From: Limisoma sp963601185
GTDB lineage: Bacteria; Bacteroidota; Bacteroidia; Bacteroidales; Muribaculaceae
Assembly: GCA_963601185.1 (NCBI GenBank)
Contig: CAVCEE010000012.1
Location: 14,664 to 78,663 of the forward strand
Direction of reading: 5' to 3'
Length of the DNA: 64,000 bases
In this document: positions 51,860 to 60,334 of the stretch, one piece after another
Layout of the letters: each line of letters starts with the position of its first letter
Position numbering within the stretch: the first letter of the stretch is position 1
Translations under genes and position numbers: made by a program
Notes under the pieces: generated by a model
What the model was told of the DNA's origin: nothing
Seen by the model: only the letters and a program-made list of their open reading frames with translations
The model's database searches: none

Positions 51860-53092
51860 ATGCAGTCGGTCAAGCGGATTTTGCTGTTCTTGCTTTTGTC
51901 GGTCTTGAGTGTCGGCAAACCATTCGCTCAGGATGTATCTCCGGATTTCCACACCGAGGATGAGACGGCAATCAATGTCGCAGACTCCATCGCCGAGCAG
52001 GAGCAGGCGTTGGCGGTTGACTCTGTGCAGAAGCGCGTCAACATTATCCAGAAAATCAGCAACTATTTTAAGAATTCAAACCATTTCGACCCGTCGAAGA
52101 AAATCGACTTCGGTATCATCGGTGGCCCCTTCTACTCGTCGGCAACGGGTGTGGGCATCGGATTGATGGCTTCGGGTCTCTATCGCACGGACCGTAGCGA
52201 TGAGTCACTGCCGTTGTCAAATATGTCGATTTTCGCCAATATCTCTACCACGGGAATGATGACGGTCGGTGCAAAAGGTACAAACATCTTTCCCCACGAA
52301 CGCTACAAGTTGGACTATAACCTGTCGTTCTACACCTTCCCCTCTAAAATCTGGGGTCTCGGCTATGATGCCGCCAATAATGATGAAAACGAACAGAAAT
52401 ATTCGCGGATAAAGTTTGAGGCAAAACCTCGCTTCCTGTTCCGCGTGTTTGAAAACGGCTATGTGGGACCGGTGGTAAATTTCCAGTATGTGAAGATGAC
52501 CAGTCTCAACGATGCGGTGATAAATCTTGTCGGTTCTGACGAGACCAATTTTATGTCGGTTGGCGCGGGACTATCGCTGAACTATGATTCGCGAGATGTG
52601 GTTACCAATGCTTCGCGTGGGTGGCTGTTTCAACTCGACCAACTATTTATGCCTGCTTTTCTAGGCAATGACCACAAATATATAATGACCGACCTCACAG
52701 TCTGCACCTACAAACGTGCGTGGAAGGGGGCGATAATTGCCGGCGAATTCCATTCGCAACTCAATTTTCAGGATGTGCCGTGGCCTATGATGGCGTATGT
52801 GGGCGGTCCGTTCCGCATGCGTGGCTACTACGAGGGCCGCTACCGCGACAAGAGTATAGTTGAGATGCAACTGGAGTTGCGCCAGCACATCTGGCGTCGC
52901 AACGGTATTGCCGTGTGGGTGGCTGCCGCCAACGTGTTCCCGGAATTTGACCAAATGCGGTGGCGCAAAACTCTCCTCAACTGTGGCGTGGGCTATCGTT
53001 GGGCGTTTAAGGAAAATGTGAACGTGCGGTTTGACATAGGTATGACGAAAAACGGAATAGGATTTGCATTTAATGTCAATGAAGCGTTCTGA
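51860..53092 (+). CDS. BamA/TamA-type outer-membrane barrel without POTRA domains
   Basis: The ATG at 51860 (in-frame TTG at 51854 disfavoured) gives 410 residues with signal peptide (RILLFLLLSVLSVGKPFAQ). The barrel part matches the Omp85/D15 surface-antigen family: YSSATGVGIGLMASGLYR, LSLNYDSRDVVTNASRGW, GGPFRMRGYYEGRYRDK and a C-terminal Phe (NVNEAF). POTRA domains are absent, since only about 60 residues lie between signal peptide and barrel. It may be a transporter or an accessory barrel; it is not the main BamA. It follows plsC by six bases. Confidence 0.85.
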   Translation: MQSVKRILLFLLLSVLSVGKPFAQDVSPDFHTEDETAINVADSIAEQEQALAVDSVQKRVNIIQKISNYFKNSNHFDPSKKIDFGIIGGPFYSSATGVGIGLMASGLYRTDRSDESLPLSNMSIFANISTTGMMTVGAKGTNIFPHERYKLDYNLSFYTFPSKIWGLGYDAANNDENEQKYSRIKFEAKPRFLFRVFENGYVGPVVNFQYVKMTSLNDAVINLVGSDETNFMSVGAGLSLNYDSRDVVTNASRGWLFQLDQLFMPAFLGNDHKYIMTDLTVCTYKRAWKGAIIAGEFHSQLNFQDVPWPMMAYVGGPFRMRGYYEGRYRDKSIVEMQLELRQHIWRRNGIAVWVAAANVFPEFDQMRWRKTLLNCGVGYRWAFKENVNVRFDIGMTKNGIGFAFNVNEAF

Positions 53093-53105
53093 TTGGCGTG
53101 CTGAA

Positions 53106-53136
53106 TTGTCAGATTGGCAATAAAAACGTATTTTTG
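53106..53136 (+). promoter_or_regulatory. Promoter of the LptF/G-type gene
   Basis: TTG (53106-53108), 20 bp, TATTTTTG (53129-53136), 19 bases before the ATG at 53156. It lies inside a longer in-frame extension, which supports the downstream start. Confidence 0.7.
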
Positions 53137-53155
53137 CAGAAATTTTTATAAGCGG

Positions 53156-55090
53156 ATGCTACGATTGAAAAAACTATACGGCTTCATGTTGCAGGGGTTC
53201 TTGCCCTTGTTTATGATGACGTTCTGTATATGTCTCTTTATCGTGTTGATGCAGTTCCTCTGGCGTTTTATCGACGATCTTGTGGGCAAGGGCCTGGAGA
53301 TGTCGGTCGTGGCGGAACTCTTCTTCTATGCGGCTCTCACGATGGTGCCGATGGCGTTGCCGTTGTCCATTCTTCTGGCGTCGCTGATGCTGTTCGGCAA
53401 TCTTGGCGAGCGCTTCGAACTCACGGCTATGAAGGCTTCTGGCGTGTCGCTACTCAAGTCGATGCGGCCTTTGATGGTGCTGATTTGCCTTGTGGCAGTC
53501 GGCGCATTTTTCTTCCAGAACGATGTGCTGCCGAAGGCACAGGTGAAGATGTGGACACTGGTTTTCTCGGTGCGTCAGAAATCGCCTGAACTGGACATCC
53601 CTGAAGGTGTGTTCTACGACCAAATCAGCGGCTATTCGGTGTTTGTCAAACAGAAGAACCGCGAGAACGGACGGCTTTACGACTTGATGATCTATGATGT
53701 GTCGCAGGGCTTCAACAACTCAAGCATAATCCTTGCCGACTCCGGCAAACTGAGTTTTACGAAGGACAAGCGGCACTTGTTTCTGAAACTGTGGCAGGGC
53801 GAGCAGTTCGAAAATCTGCGCGACCAGCAGGTAGCGAGTGCAGGTGCTCCTTATCGGCGTGAGTCATTCTCAAGCAAGGATATTATGATACCGTTCGATG
53901 CAAGTTTCACGCGAATGGACGACAGCACGATGCGCAAGCAGTATGTGGGTAAGAACATTGCCGAACTGCGCCAGACCATCGACTCTGTGAAGATTCGTCT
54001 TGACAGCGTGGGCACTACCTTTGGACACAGTTTGCAGGATGTATCGTATGTGGGTGTCGACAATTTTATCCGTAAGCCCGACGGCAAGGGCGGCGTCATC
54101 AAGCAGCCTGCACCTCAGGTGCGCTTGTCGAAGCCGGTTGATGTGGATGCGGTGTTTGCCGGCAAATCGCTGGCTGACAAGCAGCGCTACATTGCCTACG
54201 CCATCGACCGTGCGCGGCAGATGAAGAACGAATACGAATTTAAGAGTTATACCCTCGCCGAGGACAAGAAGGTGATTACCCGTCACCAGATAGAAATGCA
54301 CAAGAAGTTCACGCTTTCCATTGCGTGTCTGATTTTCTTCTTCATCGGTGCGCCTTTGGGTGCAATCATACGCAAGGGCGGTATCGGTGTGCCGATTGTC
54401 ATATCGGTGCTGCTGTTTGTGGTCTACTATATCATCGACACCTTTGGCTACAAACTTGCGCGCGACGGTCGTGTCGCTGTGTGGGAGGGCATCTGGGCAA
54501 GCACGGTGGTGTTGTTCCCGTTGGGCGTGTTCCTGACCTACAAGGCGGTCAACGACTCTGCGGTGTTCAACCCTGACGCTTATCTCGCTTTCTTCCGACG
54601 TATTGTCGGCAAGCAGGAGTTGCGCAAGGTGGAAATGAAAGAGTTTGCAATCGAGGATGTAGTTGAGGCTGATGCTCTGCAAAGGCTTGCGGAGGTGAAG
54701 GCGGAGGCGGAGACGTTCCTCGCCCACAACAGGCGTAGGCAACGCTATCTCACTTACTGGAACCGTGGCTTCAACAGCGAGAAGTTGACAGATTTGTCTG
54801 CCGTGCTTGAACGTCTAGTTGAATATCTGTCGAACTCTAAAAACTCTCTTGTGATTTTGAAACTGATGGACTATCCAGTAATCAAGTTCAATAGCCTGGT
54901 TCAGCCATCGCTCCATAAGAAGATGTCCCGCGCGCTGATGATATGTGTGCCGGTGGGCATAGTGGTGTATTACTTAGGAATAAAGCAGCAGAAGCGTTTG
55001 CGCCGCGATTTGCAGAAAGTGGTTACGGTGAGCGACGAGATGATGCACATTATAAATGAAAATTTAGTGAGAGATGAACAATACAATTAA
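53156..55090 (+). CDS. LptF/LptG-type permease with long C-terminal extension
   Basis: The ATG at 53156 gives 644 residues; a longer frame overlaps the promoter. Three N-terminal helices (about 8-120) end near QNDVLPKAQVKMWTL, typical of YjgP/YjgQ; a periplasmic jellyroll domain follows, then three helices (about 385-480). Up to about 480 this matches LptF/G, which extract lipopolysaccharide from the inner membrane with LptB2. The last 160 residues are charged and helical and end in a further hydrophobic segment (ALMICVPVGIVVYYLGI). A second LptF/G gene is not in the window. The end overlaps ribBA by 17 bases. Confidence 0.87.
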   Translation: MLRLKKLYGFMLQGFLPLFMMTFCICLFIVLMQFLWRFIDDLVGKGLEMSVVAELFFYAALTMVPMALPLSILLASLMLFGNLGERFELTAMKASGVSLLKSMRPLMVLICLVAVGAFFFQNDVLPKAQVKMWTLVFSVRQKSPELDIPEGVFYDQISGYSVFVKQKNRENGRLYDLMIYDVSQGFNNSSIILADSGKLSFTKDKRHLFLKLWQGEQFENLRDQQVASAGAPYRRESFSSKDIMIPFDASFTRMDDSTMRKQYVGKNIAELRQTIDSVKIRLDSVGTTFGHSLQDVSYVGVDNFIRKPDGKGGVIKQPAPQVRLSKPVDVDAVFAGKSLADKQRYIAYAIDRARQMKNEYEFKSYTLAEDKKVITRHQIEMHKKFTLSIACLIFFFIGAPLGAIIRKGGIGVPIVISVLLFVVYYIIDTFGYKLARDGRVAVWEGIWASTVVLFPLGVFLTYKAVNDSAVFNPDAYLAFFRRIVGKQELRKVEMKEFAIEDVVEADALQRLAEVKAEAETFLAHNRRRQRYLTYWNRGFNSEKLTDLSAVLERLVEYLSNSKNSLVILKLMDYPVIKFNSLVQPSLHKKMSRALMICVPVGIVVYYLGIKQQKRLRRDLQKVVTVSDEMMHIINENLVRDEQYN

Positions 55091-56291
55091 ACTTGACAGC
55101 ATCGAAGATGCCATCGCGGACTTCAAACAGGGCAAGTTCGTGATTGTCGTGGACGACGAAGACCGAGAGAATGAAGGCGACCTTATCATCGCCGCTGAAA
55201 TGATAACTCCCGAGAAGGTCAACTTTATGTTGAAGCATGCTCGTGGTGTGCTTTGTGCGCCGATTACTCTGTCGCGCTGCAAAGAACTGGATTTGGATGT
55301 GCAAGTGTCCGACAACACGTCAATGTTGGGCACGCCGTTTACCGTTACTGTCGACTTGCTTGAGGGCTGCACCACTGGTGTTTCAGCCCATGACCGTGCG
55401 GCTACTATCCGTGCGCTTGCCGACCCTAACGCAAAGCCTGCCGATTTCGGTCGCCCGGGTCACATCAATCCTTTGTATGCACAGGACAAGGGCGTGCTTC
55501 GCCGCACCGGTCACACTGAGGCTGCGGTCGACTTGGCCCGCCTTGCAGGGCTTTATCCGGCTGGTGCCTTGATGGAAATTATGAACGACGACGGCACTAT
55601 GGCGCGTCTGCCTGAGTTGCGCAAAATGGCTGACGAGTTCGGATTGAAACTTATATCGATTAACGATCTTGTGGCTTATCGACTGAAGGAAGAGTCGATT
55701 GTAGAAAAGGGTGAGGAAGTGGATATGCCTACAAAGTATGGACATTTCCATCTCATTCCGTTCCTCCAGAAGTCAAACGGCTTGGAGCACATGGCTCTTG
55801 TGAAGGGCGAATGGAAGAAGGATGAGCCTATCCTCGTGCGTGTGCACTCTTCTTGCGCCACTGGCGACATCCTTGGCTCTTACCGTTGCGACTGTGGCGC
55901 TCAACTCCACAAGGCGATGGAGATGATAGAGAAGGAGGGTAAGGGTGCGATTGTCTACCTTAACCAAGAGGGACGCGGCATTGGCTTGATGAACAAGATG
56001 CGTGCCTACAAACTCCAGGAGAACGGTATGGACACTGTTGAGGCAAACCTCTGCTTGGGCTTCAAGGCTGACGAGCGCGACTACGGCGTGGGAGCAAGCA
56101 TCCTCCACGAACTTGGTGTGTCGAAGATGCGTCTACTCACCAACAATCCACAAAAGCGTATCGGCCTCACTGGCTACGGCCTCACCATCGAGGAGAACGT
56201 GCCACTGGAAATAGAGCCTAACGACTACAACCGCTTCTATCTCCACACGAAGAAAGATCGTATGGGTCACGACTTGCACAAAGTAGATTAG
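55074..56291 (+). CDS. ribBA: Bifunctional 3,4-DHBP synthase / GTP cyclohydrolase II
   Basis: The 405-residue protein joins two riboflavin enzymes. Residues about 5-205 are RibB (VDDEDRENEGDLIIAAE, then HINPLYAQDKGVLRRTGHTEA); residues about 206-405 are RibA with zinc Cys in CATGDILGSYRCDCGAQL and GRGIGLMNKMRAY. They make the two precursors of lumazine. The gene overlaps the LptF/G-type gene by 17 bases and has no room for an FMN riboswitch upstream, so control is probably through the operon. A strong terminator follows. Confidence 0.97.
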   Translation: MNNTIKLDSIEDAIADFKQGKFVIVVDDEDRENEGDLIIAAEMITPEKVNFMLKHARGVLCAPITLSRCKELDLDVQVSDNTSMLGTPFTVTVDLLEGCTTGVSAHDRAATIRALADPNAKPADFGRPGHINPLYAQDKGVLRRTGHTEAAVDLARLAGLYPAGALMEIMNDDGTMARLPELRKMADEFGLKLISINDLVAYRLKEESIVEKGEEVDMPTKYGHFHLIPFLQKSNGLEHMALVKGEWKKDEPILVRVHSSCATGDILGSYRCDCGAQLHKAMEMIEKEGKGAIVYLNQEGRGIGLMNKMRAYKLQENGMDTVEANLCLGFKADERDYGVGASILHELGVSKMRLLTNNPQKRIGLTGYGLTIEENVPLEIEPNDYNRFYLHTKKDRMGHDLHKVD

Positions 56292-56324
56292 GTCAATTGA
56301 CAAAATTGACTACCAAACTATCCC

Positions 56325-56360
56325 GGCTGCGACGTACTTCACGCCGCAGCCGTTTTTTTA
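56325..56360 (+). terminator. Terminator of ribBA
   Basis: CGGCTGCG pairs with CGCAGCCG across a 13-base loop, then seven Ts. Starts about 34 bases after the stop. Confidence 0.9.
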
Positions 56361-56402
56361 TGCCAGTTTGCTACATAATGCGAACTCGTTTCGGAGTGTA
56401 AA

Positions 56403-56434
56403 TTTGCAGAATACGGAATAAATCGTTAGTTTTG
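56403..56434 (+). promoter_or_regulatory. Promoter of the RHS locus
   Basis: TTTG, 20 bp, TAGTTTTG: full match to the -33/-7 consensus (positions accurate to about one base), ending 23 bases before the RHS ATG. Confidence 0.7.
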
Positions 56435-56457
56435 TTGTTGTTACAAATCTGACCGAC

Positions 56458-59400
56458 ATGAAGCACGCCGTTGCCATATTGTTTTGCCTGTCGACGGTAG
56501 CCTCTATGGCTACGGAAAACCGTGTGCGCTGTATTGAGCCTTACTCGCCGTCGCACAAAGAGCCTGCGCCATACTCCGACCTGTCGAGAGTTACGACCTC
56601 CTGTTTTGACGGGCTGGGCAGACTGATAGTGTCTGCCTGCGAGGGAGACGGCGGCGACTTTGAAAATGTATATGCGTTGACAGTCTATGGGCGTGGCGGA
56701 GAGGTGGCGCAGATGTGGCAGCCTGTGGGCTTGCATAGCGGCAGTGCCTCTGCATCGGTGATTAAGAGTGCCGCACAGTCGTTTTATGGCTGCGGCAATC
56801 CGTTTACCGCTAAGACCTACGACCTGTCGGAAGATATGCGCACTTCGGTAACTGTCCGTCCTGGTTCTGAAGCGCAGGCACTTACGGAACACGACTTGTG
56901 TTACGACAATGAAATCCCGGTGTTTTTTGCAAACGGCAATGGCAAACTGGAGCGGAAAGGGCACTATGCAGAAGGAACGCTGCTACTGAAAGCATCGACC
57001 GACGAATCGCTGATTGCGCACTACACCTATACCGACTTTAGTGGACGCAAGGTGGCGGAGATGGTCGGTGATGCGTGGACATATTGGGCATACGATGTGT
57101 GCGGACGTCTGCGTTTTGTCGTTTCCCCGAAGGGGGCAACGCTCCTCTCTGCCGACGGCGTATGCGATGACGGCATCGTGACAGCACTGTGCTCGGAGAT
57201 GGCTTACGACGGTTATGGACGTGTGGTGATGAGCAGACCGCAGGGAGTAGCCCCTACATTCTATGTCTACGACGGCCAAAGCCGACTCATATGCGAGCAG
57301 GACGGGCATCTGCGGCAAAACGGTCAATGGCGTTTCTATGCCTACGACAGCAAGTCGCGGCTTGCTGTGGCTGGCGTTTTCACCGGCGAGTGGACTCAGA
57401 AAGAACTTGCGCGGAAGTATGCCGGCGGCGAAATCACGGCGACATTCTCCCAGACGGTCGACAAGGACATCAGCCTGTGCTACCGGCTTGACAACGTACC
57501 GACTGACAACAGAATCATCACCGCGGCTTACTACTACGATACTTATGATTTCTGGACCGCCGACTGGGCATTGCCGGTCTCTGCCGACTATCCATTCACG
57601 TCAGCGTCATCGCGTATGGGGAAGGCTACGGGTTATGCCGTAATGGGCAGTTGCGGCTACCCGGTGTTTTCGGTGACGGTCTGCGACGAGCGAGACCGTG
57701 TGCGTGCCGCGTGCCGCCGACAATACACGGGGGAATTTGTTGAAAGTACATTTACCGACTACAACTACATCGGTCAGCCAGTGCGTCAGACCACATTGAT
57801 GTCGTTCCCACTGGGCGAGTGGCAAAGTAATCCCGACGAGGTGCGCATTGACAGGCGATACACCTATATGCGTGACGGCGGCAAGATTTATATGGATGAA
57901 ATCCAGGTGGACGGCGGTGGATGGCAGCATAGCATTTATGACTACGACTCTGCCGGACGGCTCGTTGGTAAGCGTGGTGGCAGTGGCGGTGACGAGACGT
58001 ATGTGCTCGATGTGCAGGGGCGCATACTGACGGTGGACGGCAAAAACATAAAGGAGTCGCTATCATATATTGCCAATGGAATGGTGGCTGAGAAAACGAC
58101 AAAAGTGCCATACGAAGATGATTCTGTCGGTTCAGGTATGGAATATCGCTATGACGAGCAGGGCTTTATGTCTGGCGAATACGACATATATCCCAATGAT
58201 TCTAAATACGACAGGTTTGAATATGACCTTAACGGCAACATTGTAAGGCATCATCACGCAGGCTCGATGGTTCTGACTGATTATTCGGGAAACCGCGTGA
58301 GTTGCGTGGTCGATACGTTGTCGATGCCGGATGAGTATGGGGGCACAGAGGCGTTTCAGTCACGAGTCTGTTCGCCTGTCGCCTACGACACCTGTGGCCG
58401 TATCGTAGCCGACAAGCGGAGCAACGTCAAAGAGATACGCTATAACAACCTACATCAGCCCCAAACCATAATGATGGACAATGGCAACGTGCTCAGATTC
58501 AGATATGATGCCGATGGTGTGAAGGAATGCGAAACTCGGACAGTCCGGCTCGCCAATGGTAGGCTGCGCACTACGCGCCGTGAATACTATGGCGCAGTGC
58601 AACGCGTGGACGGCATCACTGAACGTGTGGAATGGGACGACGGATTTTTTCTCAATGGCGACGATGGTCGATGGCATAGCCACCGCTATGTGCGCAACAC
58701 CAATGGAAGCATCGTTGCCGTTGCCGACAGTGTAGGACAGATTGTCCAGGCAGTAGACTACTATGCATCGGGGTTGCCGATAGTTCATTCCAAGAGCAAA
58801 GAACCGGTAACGAGGAGAATGCATACAGGAAAAGAATTTGTGGAGTTTGAGGGCTTGTCGCTCTACGACAACGGCGCACGCTTCTATTCTCCTGTGGATA
58901 TGCGCTTCATCACCCCCGACCCTCTGACGCTCGACTATCCTGACCTTTCGCCTTATGTCTATTGCGGCAACAATCCGGTAAATGCAATAGACCCATTGGG
59001 GATGGATACAGTTAACATTTCGTATCTAAACGGCAAATGGTTGTTTGAAAAACCTCGCATCTCAGATGGTAGTGACGTATTCAATATTATGTTGGATGGT
59101 GTCACTAAATCATATGTTTTCTCTGAGGGTAAATATGGGGAGCGAGTGGATATGCTGAATTTGCACATAGGGGAAATGGTGAGTGATTATGCTCTGGGGA
59201 TATATCATATATCAGGAAGTGATGAAGATGGAACTGGCTATTATGTGGCTCCTGGTGGAGAACCATCCGTAGAAAGGGGCTCCGGTCGGCGGATACCGGA
59301 TGGCGAATATCCGATAGTAGCCCCTTCCTCTGGTGTGAAGTGGAGGCAACCTGGAGTCGGGGGATGTGTCGCGGGGAGAGGCATACGTTTCCACATTGGT

Positions 59401-59640
59401 AGTGGGAATGCTCGTCTTTGGACAGAGGGTTGCTTTGTTTTGTCTTCAGATTATTTGGTGGACAGCAAACACCGTATATTATACAGACGAGAAGAGTCGA
59501 CCAAAGCAGTCCATAATTTTGACCTCTTGTTAGGTGCTGATAGACTCTTTGATTATACTTACAATGGGAAGACTCGTCCAGGTGCAAGTTTTAGTGAGCC
59601 TATAAAATATATTTTAACATTGAAATCAATAAATCGTTGA
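56458..59640 (+). CDS. RHS-core polymorphic toxin candidate with L,D-transpeptidase-like C-terminal domain
   Basis: The 1060-residue protein has a signal peptide (KHAVAILFCLSTVASMATE), a body of YD/RHS repeats (GLGRLIVS, YDGYGRVVM, YDSAGRLV, YDLNGNIVRH) and a typical RHS-associated core near 802-846 (YDNGARFYSP, SPYVYCGNNPVNAIDPLG). After the core a distinct tip of about 214 residues begins. It contains GRRIPDGEYPI (943-953), then FHIGSG with His979 and WTEGC with Cys992, echoing the H...(S/T)xGC site of YkuD/DUF2778/DUF5675-type enzymes that act on peptidoglycan. The tip DNA is AT-richer than the body. The small exported-protein gene starts five bases later and is a likely immunity gene. Confidence 0.82.
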   Translation: MKHAVAILFCLSTVASMATENRVRCIEPYSPSHKEPAPYSDLSRVTTSCFDGLGRLIVSACEGDGGDFENVYALTVYGRGGEVAQMWQPVGLHSGSASASVIKSAAQSFYGCGNPFTAKTYDLSEDMRTSVTVRPGSEAQALTEHDLCYDNEIPVFFANGNGKLERKGHYAEGTLLLKASTDESLIAHYTYTDFSGRKVAEMVGDAWTYWAYDVCGRLRFVVSPKGATLLSADGVCDDGIVTALCSEMAYDGYGRVVMSRPQGVAPTFYVYDGQSRLICEQDGHLRQNGQWRFYAYDSKSRLAVAGVFTGEWTQKELARKYAGGEITATFSQTVDKDISLCYRLDNVPTDNRIITAAYYYDTYDFWTADWALPVSADYPFTSASSRMGKATGYAVMGSCGYPVFSVTVCDERDRVRAACRRQYTGEFVESTFTDYNYIGQPVRQTTLMSFPLGEWQSNPDEVRIDRRYTYMRDGGKIYMDEIQVDGGGWQHSIYDYDSAGRLVGKRGGSGGDETYVLDVQGRILTVDGKNIKESLSYIANGMVAEKTTKVPYEDDSVGSGMEYRYDEQGFMSGEYDIYPNDSKYDRFEYDLNGNIVRHHHAGSMVLTDYSGNRVSCVVDTLSMPDEYGGTEAFQSRVCSPVAYDTCGRIVADKRSNVKEIRYNNLHQPQTIMMDNGNVLRFRYDADGVKECETRTVRLANGRLRTTRREYYGAVQRVDGITERVEWDDGFFLNGDDGRWHSHRYVRNTNGSIVAVADSVGQIVQAVDYYASGLPIVHSKSKEPVTRRMHTGKEFVEFEGLSLYDNGARFYSPVDMRFITPDPLTLDYPDLSPYVYCGNNPVNAIDPLGMDTVNISYLNGKWLFEKPRISDGSDVFNIMLDGVTKSYVFSEGKYGERVDMLNLHIGEMVSDYALGIYHISGSDEDGTGYYVAPGGEPSVERGSGRRIPDGEYPIVAPSSGVKWRQPGVGGCVAGRGIRFHIGSGNARLWTEGCFVLSSDYLVDSKHRILYRREESTKAVHNFDLLLGADRLFDYTYNGKTRPGASFSEPIKYILTLKSINR

Positions 59641-59645
59641 ATGTT

Positions 59646-60323
59646 ATGAAACATAAAGCACTAATATTGATGTTGCTTGTCTGGCTCTCTGTCGGAGTCC
59701 TGGCGCAGGGGAAGGCTCTTGACATAGACTCGGTAGGCATTGCGTTTCGTGGGGTCAGACTGTTTCCCTCGGAAATTCCCACATCATCGGAAATAGCCTA
59801 CGCCACCGACTCGAGGATTTTCAAGGTGCTGAAATCAAATGACACGATTGTGGCTGTGACAGATAACAAAGAGATTTTTGAGAATCCGTTGATAAAACTG
59901 ACAAGGGCGCAGATAAAGAGGACCTATATAGGCAGCAGAATCAAATTTGTTGATGATGACGCACCGTGTTGGGCTGTGATTACCGGTGGTAGAGACACTA
60001 TATTCTATATCCGGAATCTTCCTATGCCAAATTGCCTCTACGAATTTGAAAGCGGCGTGATTGAAAACTTTGAATTGATAAAGATGAACCGCAGTACTGC
60101 TGATTTGGTCGAACTGCTGAGACTTGGACAATTTGTCGATTCTTCGGTCAACACTGTCATTCTTGTTCATCCGCAGGGCGACAGGTATTTATGGACAGAC
60201 CATTACCGCATAGCGAGCGACAGTTGTGTGCTTGCTGATGCAGTTGCCATCACGAGGCATGAAGATGAGATACAACGCATCGTCGTGACGAGTGTGGGTT
60301 GTTTTCCTAAAATTCCAAATTAG
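59646..60323 (+). CDS. Exported protein of unknown family; immunity candidate
   Basis: I prefer the ATG at 59646 (225 residues); an in-frame TTG overlaps the RHS stop. A signal peptide (ALILMLLVWLSVGVLAQG) sends it to the periplasm. The mature part is mixed alpha/beta (FRGVRLFPSEIPTSSEIAY, ITGGRDTIFYIRNLPMP, VNTVILVHPQGDRYLW) with two or three Cys, and I recognise no family. Its place right behind the RHS tip, its low GC like the tip, and its export fit an immunity protein against a periplasmic toxin. Direct evidence is lacking. Confidence 0.65.
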   Translation: MKHKALILMLLVWLSVGVLAQGKALDIDSVGIAFRGVRLFPSEIPTSSEIAYATDSRIFKVLKSNDTIVAVTDNKEIFENPLIKLTRAQIKRTYIGSRIKFVDDDAPCWAVITGGRDTIFYIRNLPMPNCLYEFESGVIENFELIKMNRSTADLVELLRLGQFVDSSVNTVILVHPQGDRYLWTDHYRIASDSCVLADAVAITRHEDEIQRIVVTSVGCFPKIPN

Positions 60324-60334
60324 AGCAAGATTTG

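Noticed and set aside
53114..53155. Earlier start for the LptF/G-type gene
   Set aside because: It would lie on top of the -7 box; the ATG at 53156 fits the family start and promoter.
55000..55073. FMN riboswitch before ribBA
   Set aside because: ribBA overlaps the upstream gene; no leader and no riboswitch pattern seen.
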